In this document: one piece after another, positions 6,188-13,024 of the stretch
Layout of the letters: each line of letters starts with the position of its first letter
Position numbering within the stretch: the stretch's first letter is position 1
Source of the DNA: Rickettsia typhi
GTDB taxonomy: Bacteria; Pseudomonadota; Alphaproteobacteria; Rickettsiales; Deianiraeaceae
NCBI GenBank assembly: GCA_945878495.1
Contig: CAMCTP010000012.1
Span: forward strand, 1 to 18,277
Direction: 5' to 3'
DNA: 18,277 nucleotides
The notes under the pieces: generated by a model
The model's input: the letters and a program-made list of their open reading frames with translations, nothing else
Told to the model about the DNA's origin: nothing
Databases searched by the model: none
Made by a program: the position numbers and the translations under genes

Positions 6188-7117
6188 TTAATCAACAAAA
6201 GAAATTTCCTCAATAGTTTTTTGAGTTTTATTTTTACTGTTTAATATAATAGAGTGAGTTATAACCTCATTTTCTGACATTTGAACTCCATTGCAAAAAT
6301 CTCCATCCGTTATACCCGTGATGCCAAATATTACATCACCTTTAACCATGTCATTGATATGATATTTTTTCTTAAAATCTACACCCATTGAACTACTTCT
6401 CTCGTTGACTTCTTTAGTTCCAGAGATTAGCCTTGCTTGCATAAATCCACCAAGAGTTTTTAGCGCACATGCTGCCAAAACACCCTCCGGAGCTCCTCCG
6501 ATTCCAAAATAAAGATCCACTCCATCTCCAATTGCCGATCTCATTACCGCACTTAAGTCGCCATCACTTATGAGAGAAACCTTTGCACCTGTTTTTCTAA
6601 TTCTATCTATATACTCTTGATGTCTCGGTCTATCAAGCATTACAACGGTGATTTCTGAGATTTTTTTGTCTAATAACTCAGATAAATCACGAATATTTTC
6701 TTCGATGGTTTTGTCCAAATCCAATACTTCTTCGGATCCAGAAACTGAAGCAATTTTCTCCATATATAAATCAGGCGCATGTAAAATACCATTACCAATT
6801 GCAATTGCCGTAATTGAATTTCTTTGATTATTCGCACATAAACTTGTTCCTTCAAGCGGATCTACTGCTATTTCCATTTTTATCGACCCAGATCCAAGTT
6901 CTTCTCCGATAAATAGCATAGGCGCAACATCTCTTTCTCCCTCTCCAATGACAACTGTTGCTGATATTATATCTTGATTTTTTAGAACACTTCTCATAGC
7001 TTCAACTGCCGCTTGATCTGCCGCATTGCTATCACCTTTTCCTATAAATTTGTAGGATTCTATTGCAGCTTTTTTGCTTGCCTCGAGAACTAAATTTTCT
7101 ATTTGCCGTGTTATCAT
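6188..7117 (-). CDS. glpX: Class II fructose-1,6-bisphosphatase
   Basis: GlpX removes the 1-phosphate from fructose-1,6-bisphosphate in gluconeogenesis, using divalent metal. The 309-residue product is slightly shorter than E. coli GlpX. Family motifs in order are GKGDSNAADQAAVEAMR (about 27-42), VIGEGERDVAPML (about 56-68), the metal-site AVDPLEGT (84-91), FGIGGAPEGVLAA and FGITGITDGDF. As in many alphaproteobacteria, this type II enzyme may be the only fructose-bisphosphatase; that cannot be checked from this window. It follows tadA by 60 nt on the same strand and may be co-transcribed, as no convincing promoter was found in the gap. The start ATG at 7117 gives the usual N-terminus (ITRQIENLVLEASKKAA). 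Confidence 0.95.
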   Translation of the reverse strand: MITRQIENLVLEASKKAAIESYKFIGKGDSNAADQAAVEAMRSVLKNQDIISATVVIGEGERDVAPMLFIGEELGSGSIKMEIAVDPLEGTSLCANNQRNSITAIAIGNGILHAPDLYMEKIASVSGSEEVLDLDKTIEENIRDLSELLDKKISEITVVMLDRPRHQEYIDRIRKTGAKVSLISDGDLSAVMRSAIGDGVDLYFGIGGAPEGVLAACALKTLGGFMQARLISGTKEVNERSSSMGVDFKKKYHINDMVKGDVIFGITGITDGDFCNGVQMSENEVITHSIILNSKNKTQKTIEEISFVD

Positions 7118-7177
7118 ATATGATATAATTTTTCTTATTTTGAAGATGAAAAATTAATTGTAAAGCAAAAGATTATG

Positions 7178-7630
7178 TTATTTATTCAATCTTTTTTGGG
7201 TAAAAAAATCCGTTAATAACTTTGAACACCCCTCATTCATTATGCAGTCATAAACTACTGGTCGGTGATTTATATTTGCATTTTCAAAAACTCTTAATCC
7301 TGATAATACGGCGCCGTATTTTTCATCTTTAGCTCCAATGTAGACGCTTTTAATTTTTGCCAAAACTATAGCTCCTGCGCACATATAGCAGGGCTCTAAG
7401 GTTGTATATAAATTGCAGTCAATTAGATATTTTTCACCAATTTTACGGCAAGCTTCTTTTATGGCAATAACTTCAGCATGACATATTGCACATTGCTGAT
7501 TTTCTGACGCATTGTGTGCGATTGACAAAATTTCACCATTTTTTTCAATTACCGCGCCAATTGGAATTTCATTCTCGTGAAAAGCAATTTTTGCAGCCTC
7601 GATTGCTTTTGCCATAAATTTATTGTACAT
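7178..7630 (-). CDS. tadA: tRNA-specific adenosine deaminase TadA
   Basis: TadA deaminates adenosine 34 of tRNA-Arg(ACG) to inosine, an essential wobble modification. The 150-residue product has the cytidine/deoxycytidylate deaminase zinc site: HAE (51-53), with the zinc-binding His and the proton-shuttle Glu, and PCYMC (80-84) with the two zinc-binding cysteines. It also has the N-terminal EIPIGAVI and the downstream Y-x-G-A-K-D-E-K-Y-G-A stretch typical of TadA rather than of nucleoside deaminases. The ATG at 7630 is supported by a promoter 21 nt upstream; a second in-frame ATG at residue 6 is a possible alternative. It diverges from grpE and precedes glpX. Confidence 0.95.
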   Translation of the reverse strand: MYNKFMAKAIEAAKIAFHENEIPIGAVIEKNGEILSIAHNASENQQCAICHAEVIAIKEACRKIGEKYLIDCNLYTTLEPCYMCAGAIVLAKIKSVYIGAKDEKYGAVLSGLRVFENANINHRPVVYDCIMNEGCSKLLTDFFTQKRLNK

Positions 7631-7650
7631 TTATATTATAATAGCAGGGT

Positions 7651-7678
7651 ATTGTATAGGTTGAAAAAAAAAAGTCAA
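7651..7678 (-). promoter_or_regulatory. tadA promoter
   Basis: TTGACT (7678 to 7673, 5/6 match), a 16-nt spacer holding a T-run, and TACAAT (7656 to 7651, 5/6 match). The predicted start near 7644 gives a 14-nt leader. Confidence 0.6.
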
Positions 7679-7685
7679 CTTTTAA

Positions 7686-7716
7686 CTTGAAAATTCATTT
7701 TTCATCATTATATAAC
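7686..7716 (+). promoter_or_regulatory. grpE promoter, heat-shock sigma-32-like and overlapping sigma-70-like
   Basis: CTTGAAA (7686-7692) matches the sigma-32 (RpoH) -35 consensus and is followed after 13 nt by CATTATAT (7706-7713), close to the C-C-A-T-n-T type -10. The same bases give a sigma-70 reading of TTGAAA with TATAAC (7711-7716) at 18 nt. Either way the leader is about 13-15 nt. Confidence 0.5.
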
Positions 7717-7735
7717 ATTATATCATTATTTATTT

Positions 7736-8290
7736 ATGGGAAAATTTACCGACAAATTTGAAAAAAAAGAAGAACAAAATAATGAAAATATTGAACAACA
7801 TGCCGATGATAACAGCATAGATCTAGAGTCAGAAATAAACACTCTAAAAGAAGAAAACGAAAAACTAAAAGACTCGCTGATTAGGTCGATAGCTGATGCA
7901 GAAAATATGCAAAAAAGACTTACAAATGAAAAAAATGAATCCATAAAATATGCTTTGGTTAGTCCGATAAAAAACCTTGCCCTGTTGATAGACAATTTCT
8001 ACCTTTCAGTCAATAATGTTAAAAGCGAAGTCGTGGAAAAAGATGAAGAATTTAAAGCATTTTTCAATGCCGTAAATACTAATATTGAAGATTTGATGAA
8101 GTTTTTGGAAAAAAACAACGTTAGAAGAATAAATCCAATGGGAGAAAAATTTAACCCATCTGAGCATGAAGCTGTTTCGCAAGTTCAGCAAGACGGAGTT
8201 GAATCCGGAACTGTGATCCAAGTATTGAGCGGTGGATACGCACTATCTGAGAGAGTTATCAAACCAGCGATTGTTGTTGTTGCAGCTTAG
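7736..8290 (+). CDS. grpE: GrpE, nucleotide exchange factor of DnaK
   Basis: GrpE releases ADP from DnaK and so resets the Hsp70 cycle. The 184-residue product has an acidic, charged N-terminus (about 1-30), a long dimerisation helix with heptads (about 30-65, ESEINTLKEENEKLKDS then RSIADAENMQKR, the family A-x-x-x-N-x-x-K/R-R pattern) and a four-helix region. The C-terminal beta domain carries FNPSEHEAVSQV, GTVIQVLSGGYALSERVIKPAIVVV. It is slightly short but complete. dnaK and dnaJ are not adjacent. A heat-shock-like promoter lies 20 nt upstream. Its stop codon overlaps the stop of the convergent small gene at 8287. Confidence 0.95.
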   Translation: MGKFTDKFEKKEEQNNENIEQHADDNSIDLESEINTLKEENEKLKDSLIRSIADAENMQKRLTNEKNESIKYALVSPIKNLALLIDNFYLSVNNVKSEVVEKDEEFKAFFNAVNTNIEDLMKFLEKNNVRRINPMGEKFNPSEHEAVSQVQQDGVESGTVIQVLSGGYALSERVIKPAIVVVAA

Positions 8291-8508
8291 TAGAAAATTT
8301 TACCGGTTTTACTGGCAACAATTTTATTTACTGACTTTCCATAGGAAAGGCTTGATTTGGCTCTTTTTGCTTGATCTTCAGCTCTGCTCAAGCTTATGCC
8401 TCTGCCACAAGCAACCTGTAAAATCAAAAGAGTTACTATGAAGCTGTAGTAAAAGGCTTTACCAAATAGAAATACAATGGATTTGAAGAAATTTTTTATA
8501 AATTTCAC
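8287..8508 (-). CDS. Tiny lipoprotein-like or membrane protein, function unknown
   Basis: The 73-residue product starts at a GTG (8508). It has a basic amphipathic N-terminus (KFIKNFFKSIVFLFGK), a hydrophobic segment SFIVTLLILQVAC with a cysteine at residue 34, and a short polar basic tail. The cysteine follows a lipobox-like LQVAC, but Gln at -3 is atypical for signal peptidase II, so lipidation is uncertain. The strongest evidence that it is real is a good TTGACA-type promoter 24 nt upstream of the GTG. It is convergent with grpE, and the two reading frames overlap by 4 nt at their stops. No family was recognised. The hydrophobic N-terminus also fits a small toxin-like peptide, but nothing else supports that. 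Confidence 0.5.
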   Translation of the reverse strand: MKFIKNFFKSIVFLFGKAFYYSFIVTLLILQVACGRGISLSRAEDQAKRAKSSLSYGKSVNKIVASKTGKIFY

Positions 8509-8531
8509 TGCTTAAAAATAAATTACAAAGG

Positions 8532-8560
8532 TATATACACTCGTTTTATTCAATTGTCAA
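8532..8560 (-). promoter_or_regulatory. Promoter of the tiny lipoprotein-like gene
   Basis: A consensus -35 TTGACA (8560 to 8555), a 17-nt spacer and TATATA (8537 to 8532). The predicted start near 8525 gives a 17-nt leader to the GTG at 8508. It lies just beyond the 3' end of the glycosyltransferase gene. Confidence 0.6.
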
Positions 8561-8601
8561 TACTATTATGAAATTTTAATATTTTAGCGTTATAGAAATT
8601 G

Positions 8602-9411
8602 TTAATCTAAAATTGCCATAACGGTTCCAGATAGTCGACCTATCGACTTGACGAGCTTTTTTTTGTTAAAAATTATTGCATTTGCAATGGTTGATGCAAT
8701 ATATTTCAAAATATAACGAGTATAAAGGCAAAATATCATAGATGGCTTGGTGTAGTATTTTTTTTTGTAGTAAATTTTTGCCCTACCGAACTGATATTCT
8801 TTCCATAAAATAATTTTTGTAGTTTTGGGGCTAGACCCAGATCCTTCATGATATGCTGAAATTGTATTACACTCACAAACTTTTAGACCGCTATTCAAAG
8901 CTCTTTTGCACATATCTAGATCTTCGTAGTACATGAATATTTTTTCGTCAAAAGCTCCAATTTTCTCAATCGTTTTTCTGGAGATTAAAACACAGCCGAA
9001 GATTACATAATCACGATTTTCAAGATTATGTTCGTTTGTCTGGTTTTCAGAATTATGCTTTTTATCTATTAGTTTTGGACTTAAAATAGCTATATCATTT
9101 TTTTCTGCAACATCTGCGAGTTTTTTTAAATCTGAATATAGTATAATTGCATCAGGATTAAGTAATAAGATATAATCGCCATTTGAGTGGTTTATTGCAA
9201 GATTATTCGCTCTTCCGTATCCGACATTTCTTGGATTTTTAATAATTTTTACATTGTCTGCCTTGAGATAAGCGATTTGCTCGCAGGTTTTATCATTGCT
9301 ATTATTATCAACTATAAATATCTCAATGTCATTTTTATTTAGTAAATCAGCTATTGCGTTTTTTATCATACCTTGACTATTGTATGTAACTGATATTACT
9401 GATATTTTCAT
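8602..9411 (-). CDS. Family 2 glycosyltransferase, rhamnosyltransferase-like
   Basis: The 269-residue cytoplasmic, inverting GT-A enzyme would add a sugar from a nucleotide donor to a surface glycan or lipid. Motifs are the N-terminal ISVISVTYNS (3-12), VDNNSNDKT (34-42), NPRNVGYGRANN (59-70), GDYILLLNPDA (78-88) with NPD in the metal-binding DxD position, and the acceptor-side GAFDEKIFMYYEDLDMCKR (about 152-170). NVGYGRANN with LLNPDA is typical of WbbL/RfbF-type rhamnosyltransferases, though donor and acceptor cannot be read from sequence. The C-terminus has Tyr/Lys-rich, membrane-associating helices. Its ATG lies 2 nt after the stop of the carboxylesterase gene, so the two are almost certainly co-translated. 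It is the last gene of its run. Confidence 0.9.
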   Translation of the reverse strand: MKISVISVTYNSQGMIKNAIADLLNKNDIEIFIVDNNSNDKTCEQIAYLKADNVKIIKNPRNVGYGRANNLAINHSNGDYILLLNPDAIILYSDLKKLADVAEKNDIAILSPKLIDKKHNSENQTNEHNLENRDYVIFGCVLISRKTIEKIGAFDEKIFMYYEDLDMCKRALNSGLKVCECNTISAYHEGSGSSPKTTKIILWKEYQFGRAKIYYKKKYYTKPSMIFCLYTRYILKYIASTIANAIIFNKKKLVKSIGRLSGTVMAILD

Positions 9412-9413
9412 GC

Positions 9414-10064
9414 TTAAATCAATTCGTTTAAAAAGCTATTCGCTATATTAATACACTCTTGATTTATCGAGTGGTCCATATTTTTTATTTCAAAAAAAGT
9501 TGAATTCCAATCGCATTTTTGCATTTCAGAGTGTGCTATTTTTGAATATGCGCATGGCAACACCTCATCCAGTTCGCCATGAATAAAGCAAATTTTTTGC
9601 TTATTTTTGACATCATTTGCGACAGTTTTTTTTCTTAAAAGAGTTCCGGAAAATGAAATTATACCGGCGATTTTTGAATCTATATCGATCCCAATATGCA
9701 GTGCCATCATTGCTCCTTGAGAAAAGCCAGCAAGTATTAAATCAGATTTTGTTAAATTATTTTTCACCAACTCAGAATCAATCCATTTAATCATATCTGG
9801 AATAATTTTTAGCATTTCTTTGTTTAAAAAATCCTCATCTCGATTTGAAAGTGTGAACCACTGCCTTGCTGAAATAAAGTCTCCTCCCTCCCAAAGATCA
9901 ATGCCATCGGGGCAGATAATTTTTAGATCTTTTGCGTTTGGATTTGAATGAAGAATTGAGGCTCCAAGTCCAGCCATATCACTTTTATTTGATCCATATC
10001 CGTGCATTAATATCATTAATTTTTTTGGATTTTTAGATCCAATCTCAATTGTTTTCAGATTCAT
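9414..10064 (-). CDS. Carboxylesterase/phospholipase of the alpha/beta hydrolase fold
   Basis: From the ATG at 10064 the product has 216 residues, the usual size of the Abhydrolase_2 (EstB/acyl-protein thioesterase-like) family. Visible are the oxyanion HGYGSNK (21-27), the nucleophile elbow GFSQG with Ser115, HGELDEVLP with Asp166, and MDH with His198, which together make a complete catalytic triad. No signal peptide is evident, so it acts in the cytoplasm, probably on short acyl or phospholipid-type esters. The frame is open up to an ATG at 10118, but homology starts with LKTIEIGS and the extra 18 residues look non-coding, so 10064 is preferred. That start lies 20 nt inside the preceding gene, implying translational coupling. 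The substrate is unknown. Confidence 0.88.
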   Translation of the reverse strand: MNLKTIEIGSKNPKKLMILMHGYGSNKSDMAGLGASILHSNPNAKDLKIICPDGIDLWEGGDFISARQWFTLSNRDEDFLNKEMLKIIPDMIKWIDSELVKNNLTKSDLILAGFSQGAMMALHIGIDIDSKIAGIISFSGTLLRKKTVANDVKNKQKICFIHGELDEVLPCAYSKIAHSEMQKCDWNSTFFEIKNMDHSINQECINIANSFLNELI

Positions 10065-10719
10065 AATTTGATAGATTTGATATGCATGATTTGAATGTTT
10101 GATTCCACGAATTTGCATTTTCCGATGCTGTTAATATGCTAATATAATTCTGCTGTTTTGAATATGTTTTACTAATACAATGATCGTATTTATAAAATGA
10201 TAATTTTCTTGACCCAAAAAATCCATTTAATTTATTCAGACAGCGTTTTGAGTCCTTTACATCCTTTGTTATTAATTGAAGAATCGGTTGTTTTATTTCA
10301 ATTAAACAGCCTTGCCTAGATATATTTTCATCAAGATAATTCATCAGCTCGGATGTAACGGCTTTTGAGAATACCTTGCAGTCAAATTGACGTTCACAAA
10401 ACTGATTTCTGCAAAATTGGTTATATTTTTTTGATATTGAGGTGGCTACTTTTAGCAAAAATGACTGACATTCATTTGTTATAAATTCAGGATTTTTATC
10501 AACATTATTTCTTTTAATTTTACATACTTCATCCATCATTCCACTATATACTGCTGGATATGATGATAATGGTATTTTTATGGCTTGGTTTGCCATCGAG
10601 ACTGATCTAAAAGCATTAGAGGACAAGTTACATTCGTAAATTTTATCCTCTATGCCATTTTTGGCAAATGACTTTGTCGATATAATTAGCAGTATTAATG
10701 TTAAAATAAAACTTTTCAT
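10045..10719 (-). CDS. Secreted cysteine-rich protein, function unknown
   Basis: The 224-residue product has a signal peptide (about 1-19, MKSFILTLILLIISTKSFA) and about ten cysteines in the mature chain, including a CRNQFCERQFDC cluster near residue 105. An even cysteine number in an exported protein points to several disulfides and a periplasmic or surface location. The chain is mostly polar and basic with predicted helices and no recognised domain. It begins 18 nt after the His-rich secreted protein gene, with AGG 6 nt before the ATG as a weak ribosome site, and it overlaps the esterase start. The export signal, cysteine pattern and operon position support a genuine gene. Confidence 0.7.
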   Translation of the reverse strand: MKSFILTLILLIISTKSFAKNGIEDKIYECNLSSNAFRSVSMANQAIKIPLSSYPAVYSGMMDEVCKIKRNNVDKNPEFITNECQSFLLKVATSISKKYNQFCRNQFCERQFDCKVFSKAVTSELMNYLDENISRQGCLIEIKQPILQLITKDVKDSKRCLNKLNGFFGSRKLSFYKYDHCISKTYSKQQNYISILTASENANSWNQTFKSCISNLSNYESENN

Positions 10720-10737
10720 TTGCCTGAGAAATAAAAA

Positions 10738-10974
10738 TTATTTCGCTGCAACTTTAGCAGCAACTTCTTCTGTTGTCTCATCTATTTTTGCTTCAGCTTT
10801 AGCAACTGCAGCTTTTTTTTCATGATGGTGAGGATGTCTATGTTTTGGTTTAGCTTCAGGTGCTTTTGCAGCATCTTCAGTAGCAGCAACAGGTGCTGTA
10901 CTTTTAGCAGCATCAACAGCAAAAGAGTGAACACTCACTAGAGCGAACAAGAAAGAAAAAAATAAAGTTTTCAT
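10738..10974 (-). CDS. Small secreted Ala/Lys/His-rich protein
   Basis: The 78-residue product has a clean signal peptide with likely cleavage after residue 19 (VHSFA then VDAA). The mature 59 residues are almost wholly Ala, Lys, Glu and Pro, with a basic His patch KHRHPHHHEKK (44-54) containing five histidines. The patch could bind zinc, nickel or copper in the periplasm; that is inference, and the rest is low complexity. It heads the minus-strand run with the Cys-rich secreted protein, esterase and glycosyltransferase. The leader and first codons resemble those of the Pro/Ala-rich gene at 5638-6132. No family was recognised. Confidence 0.65.
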   Translation of the reverse strand: MKTLFFSFLFALVSVHSFAVDAAKSTAPVAATEDAAKAPEAKPKHRHPHHHEKKAAVAKAEAKIDETTEEVAAKVAAK

Positions 10975-10997
10975 AAAGAAAATAAAAATATGTACAT

Positions 10998-11027
10998 AAA
11001 TTATTGTTCGTATAAAACAAAAGTCAA
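10998..11027 (-). promoter_or_regulatory. Possible promoter of the secreted-protein run
   Basis: TTGACT (11027 to 11022), an 18-nt spacer and a weak TAATTT (11003 to 10998). The predicted start near 10991 leaves a leader of about 17 nt. The -35 is good and the -10 poor. Confidence 0.4.
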
Positions 11028-11143
11028 ATAAAAAAGCATTTTTAATATTTGCTTAATTTTTTGTTATATAAATTCGATTTTATAAATATTGCTTGAAAAT
11101 TATTTTTTCAGTATATATCGAGTGTATTATTATTCAATTTTTA

Positions 11144-12991
11144 ATGCAAAATATAAGAAATATAGCAATTATTGCCCATGTAGATCACGGAAAAACAACC
11201 ATGATAGACTCAATGTTAAAACAGGGTGGAGCTTTTAAAGATCACCAATCAATGTCAGAAAGAGTAATGGACAGTAATGACCTTGAAAAAGAAAGAGGTA
11301 TTACAATTCTTGCAAAATGTACTGCAATTGCTTATAATGGTTTAAAGATTAATATCGTAGATACGCCTGGTCACGCAGATTTTGGTGGAGAAGTTGAGCG
11401 TATTTTATCAATGGTTGATGGAGTTATTCTATTGGTTGATAGCGCTGAAGGTGTTATGCCTCAGACAAAATTTGTACTAAGAAAAGCTGTGGAGCAAGGT
11501 TTGAAGCCAATTGTTGTTGTAAATAAAATTGATAGACCTGATGAAAGAGCTAAAGAAGTGCTTGATGAAGTTCTGGACTTAATTATACACTTGGATGCAA
11601 GTGATGAGCAGTTAGACTTCCCAGTTCTTTACGCATCCGGAAGAGACGGATGGGCTAGTACAGATAGAAATGTAAAGAAAAACGATTTAAGCGATCTATT
11701 AGAAACCGTTGTAAATTATTTCCCCGCTCCAGTTGATAAGTATGCAGATGGAAAATTTAGATTCTTGGCAACTATTTTGGAATCAGATAAATTCCTTGGT
11801 AAAATTTTAACAGGAAGAATTCAGAGTGGAAGTGTTAAGGTTGGCGATCAAGTTAAAGTTCTTGACCTGCAAAATAATACAATAGAGAAAATAAAAATTA
11901 CAAAATTACAAACATTTTCTGGTGTTAGTAGAGTTGTTGTAGACTCTTTGAACGCTGGTGAAATATGCACTATTGCAGGCTGTGTAGACGGAACTGTTGC
12001 AAATACAGTTTGCTCACTTGATGTTGAAGAGTGTTGTCCATCAAAGCCAATTGATCCACCAACAATGTCTGTTACTGTTACAGTAAATGACTCACCATTC
12101 GCAGGAACTGAAGGTAAAAAGCTTACTTCAAGTATGATTAAAGAGCGTCTATTGAGAGAGGCTGAGACGAATGTTGCAATTAAAATTAAAGAATCAGAAA
12201 ACAAAGATAGTTTTGAGATCGCTGGTCGTGGAGAGCTTCAAATAGGAGTTTTAATCGAAACTATGAGAAGAGAGGGATTTGAAATGTGCGTTGGAAGGCC
12301 AAAAGTACTATTTAAAAAAGACAAATCAACCGATAAAATCTTAGAACCATTTGAAGAGGTTCAAATTGACGTTGATGCAATTTATTCAGGAGAAATAATG
12401 AACACTCTTTCACCGAGAAAAGCTCAACTTTTGGATGTTTCGAACTCAGGAAAAGACAGAGTTAGAATGAGATTGTCAATGCCAACAAGAAGTTTAATAG
12501 GTTATCAAGGAAGATTTTTAACAGACACTAGGGGTACCGGAATTTTAAGCAGAAGCTTTGATTCTTATCAACCGTATGTTGGAGATTTTCCAAGCAGAAT
12601 TAATGGTGTATTAATTTCTACTTCCGGAACCGGTGAAGCTGTTGCTTATGCGCTTGCAAAGCTTGAAGAAAGAGGAATTATGTTTGTAAAACCTCAAGAT
12701 AGAGTTTATGATGGCATGATAGTTGGTGAACATAACAGAGATAACGATTTATCTGTAAATGTTCTTAAAGGAAAACAGCTGACAAATGTGAGATCCTCTG
12801 GTACTGATGAAGCTATTAGATTGATTCCACCGAAAACCATGACCCTTGAAGATATGATAGCTTATATTCAAAATGATGAAGTTGTCGAAGTGACTCCTAA
12901 ATCATTGAGATTGCGTAAAAAAGATCTTGATGAAACAGAGCGTAAAAGAAATTCAAGAGGTTCTGCAGCTTTCGAATTTGCTGACGAATAG
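11144..12991 (+). CDS. typA: Ribosome-associated GTPase TypA/BipA
   Basis: TypA/BipA is an EF-G-like translational GTPase that binds ribosomes and helps 50S assembly under stress. The 615-residue product has the normal family length. Motifs from the ATG at 11144 are G1 AHVDHGKTT (11-19), the switch region DLEKERGITI (46-55), G3 DTPGH (73-77) and G4 NKID (127-130). These are followed by domain II, the EF-G-like domains III and V, and the BipA-specific C-terminal domain with GEHNRDNDLSVNV and the conserved KGKQLTNVRSSGTDEA. The TTG at 11093 is in frame but upstream of any homology and was rejected. CTTGAAA at 11092-11098 could be part of a promoter, but no well-spaced -10 follows. nagZ follows after 33 nt. 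Confidence 0.97.
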   Translation: MQNIRNIAIIAHVDHGKTTMIDSMLKQGGAFKDHQSMSERVMDSNDLEKERGITILAKCTAIAYNGLKINIVDTPGHADFGGEVERILSMVDGVILLVDSAEGVMPQTKFVLRKAVEQGLKPIVVVNKIDRPDERAKEVLDEVLDLIIHLDASDEQLDFPVLYASGRDGWASTDRNVKKNDLSDLLETVVNYFPAPVDKYADGKFRFLATILESDKFLGKILTGRIQSGSVKVGDQVKVLDLQNNTIEKIKITKLQTFSGVSRVVVDSLNAGEICTIAGCVDGTVANTVCSLDVEECCPSKPIDPPTMSVTVTVNDSPFAGTEGKKLTSSMIKERLLREAETNVAIKIKESENKDSFEIAGRGELQIGVLIETMRREGFEMCVGRPKVLFKKDKSTDKILEPFEEVQIDVDAIYSGEIMNTLSPRKAQLLDVSNSGKDRVRMRLSMPTRSLIGYQGRFLTDTRGTGILSRSFDSYQPYVGDFPSRINGVLISTSGTGEAVAYALAKLEERGIMFVKPQDRVYDGMIVGEHNRDNDLSVNVLKGKQLTNVRSSGTDEAIRLIPPKTMTLEDMIAYIQNDEVVEVTPKSLRLRKKDLDETERKRNSRGSAAFEFADE

Positions 12992-13024
12992 TAATCGATA
13001 AACAAAATTATTTTTGACTGTTTG

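Noticed and set aside
11093..11143. TTG start extending typA by 17 residues
   Set aside because: The hydrophobic extension is absent from the TypA family, and the ATG at 11144 matches the family start.
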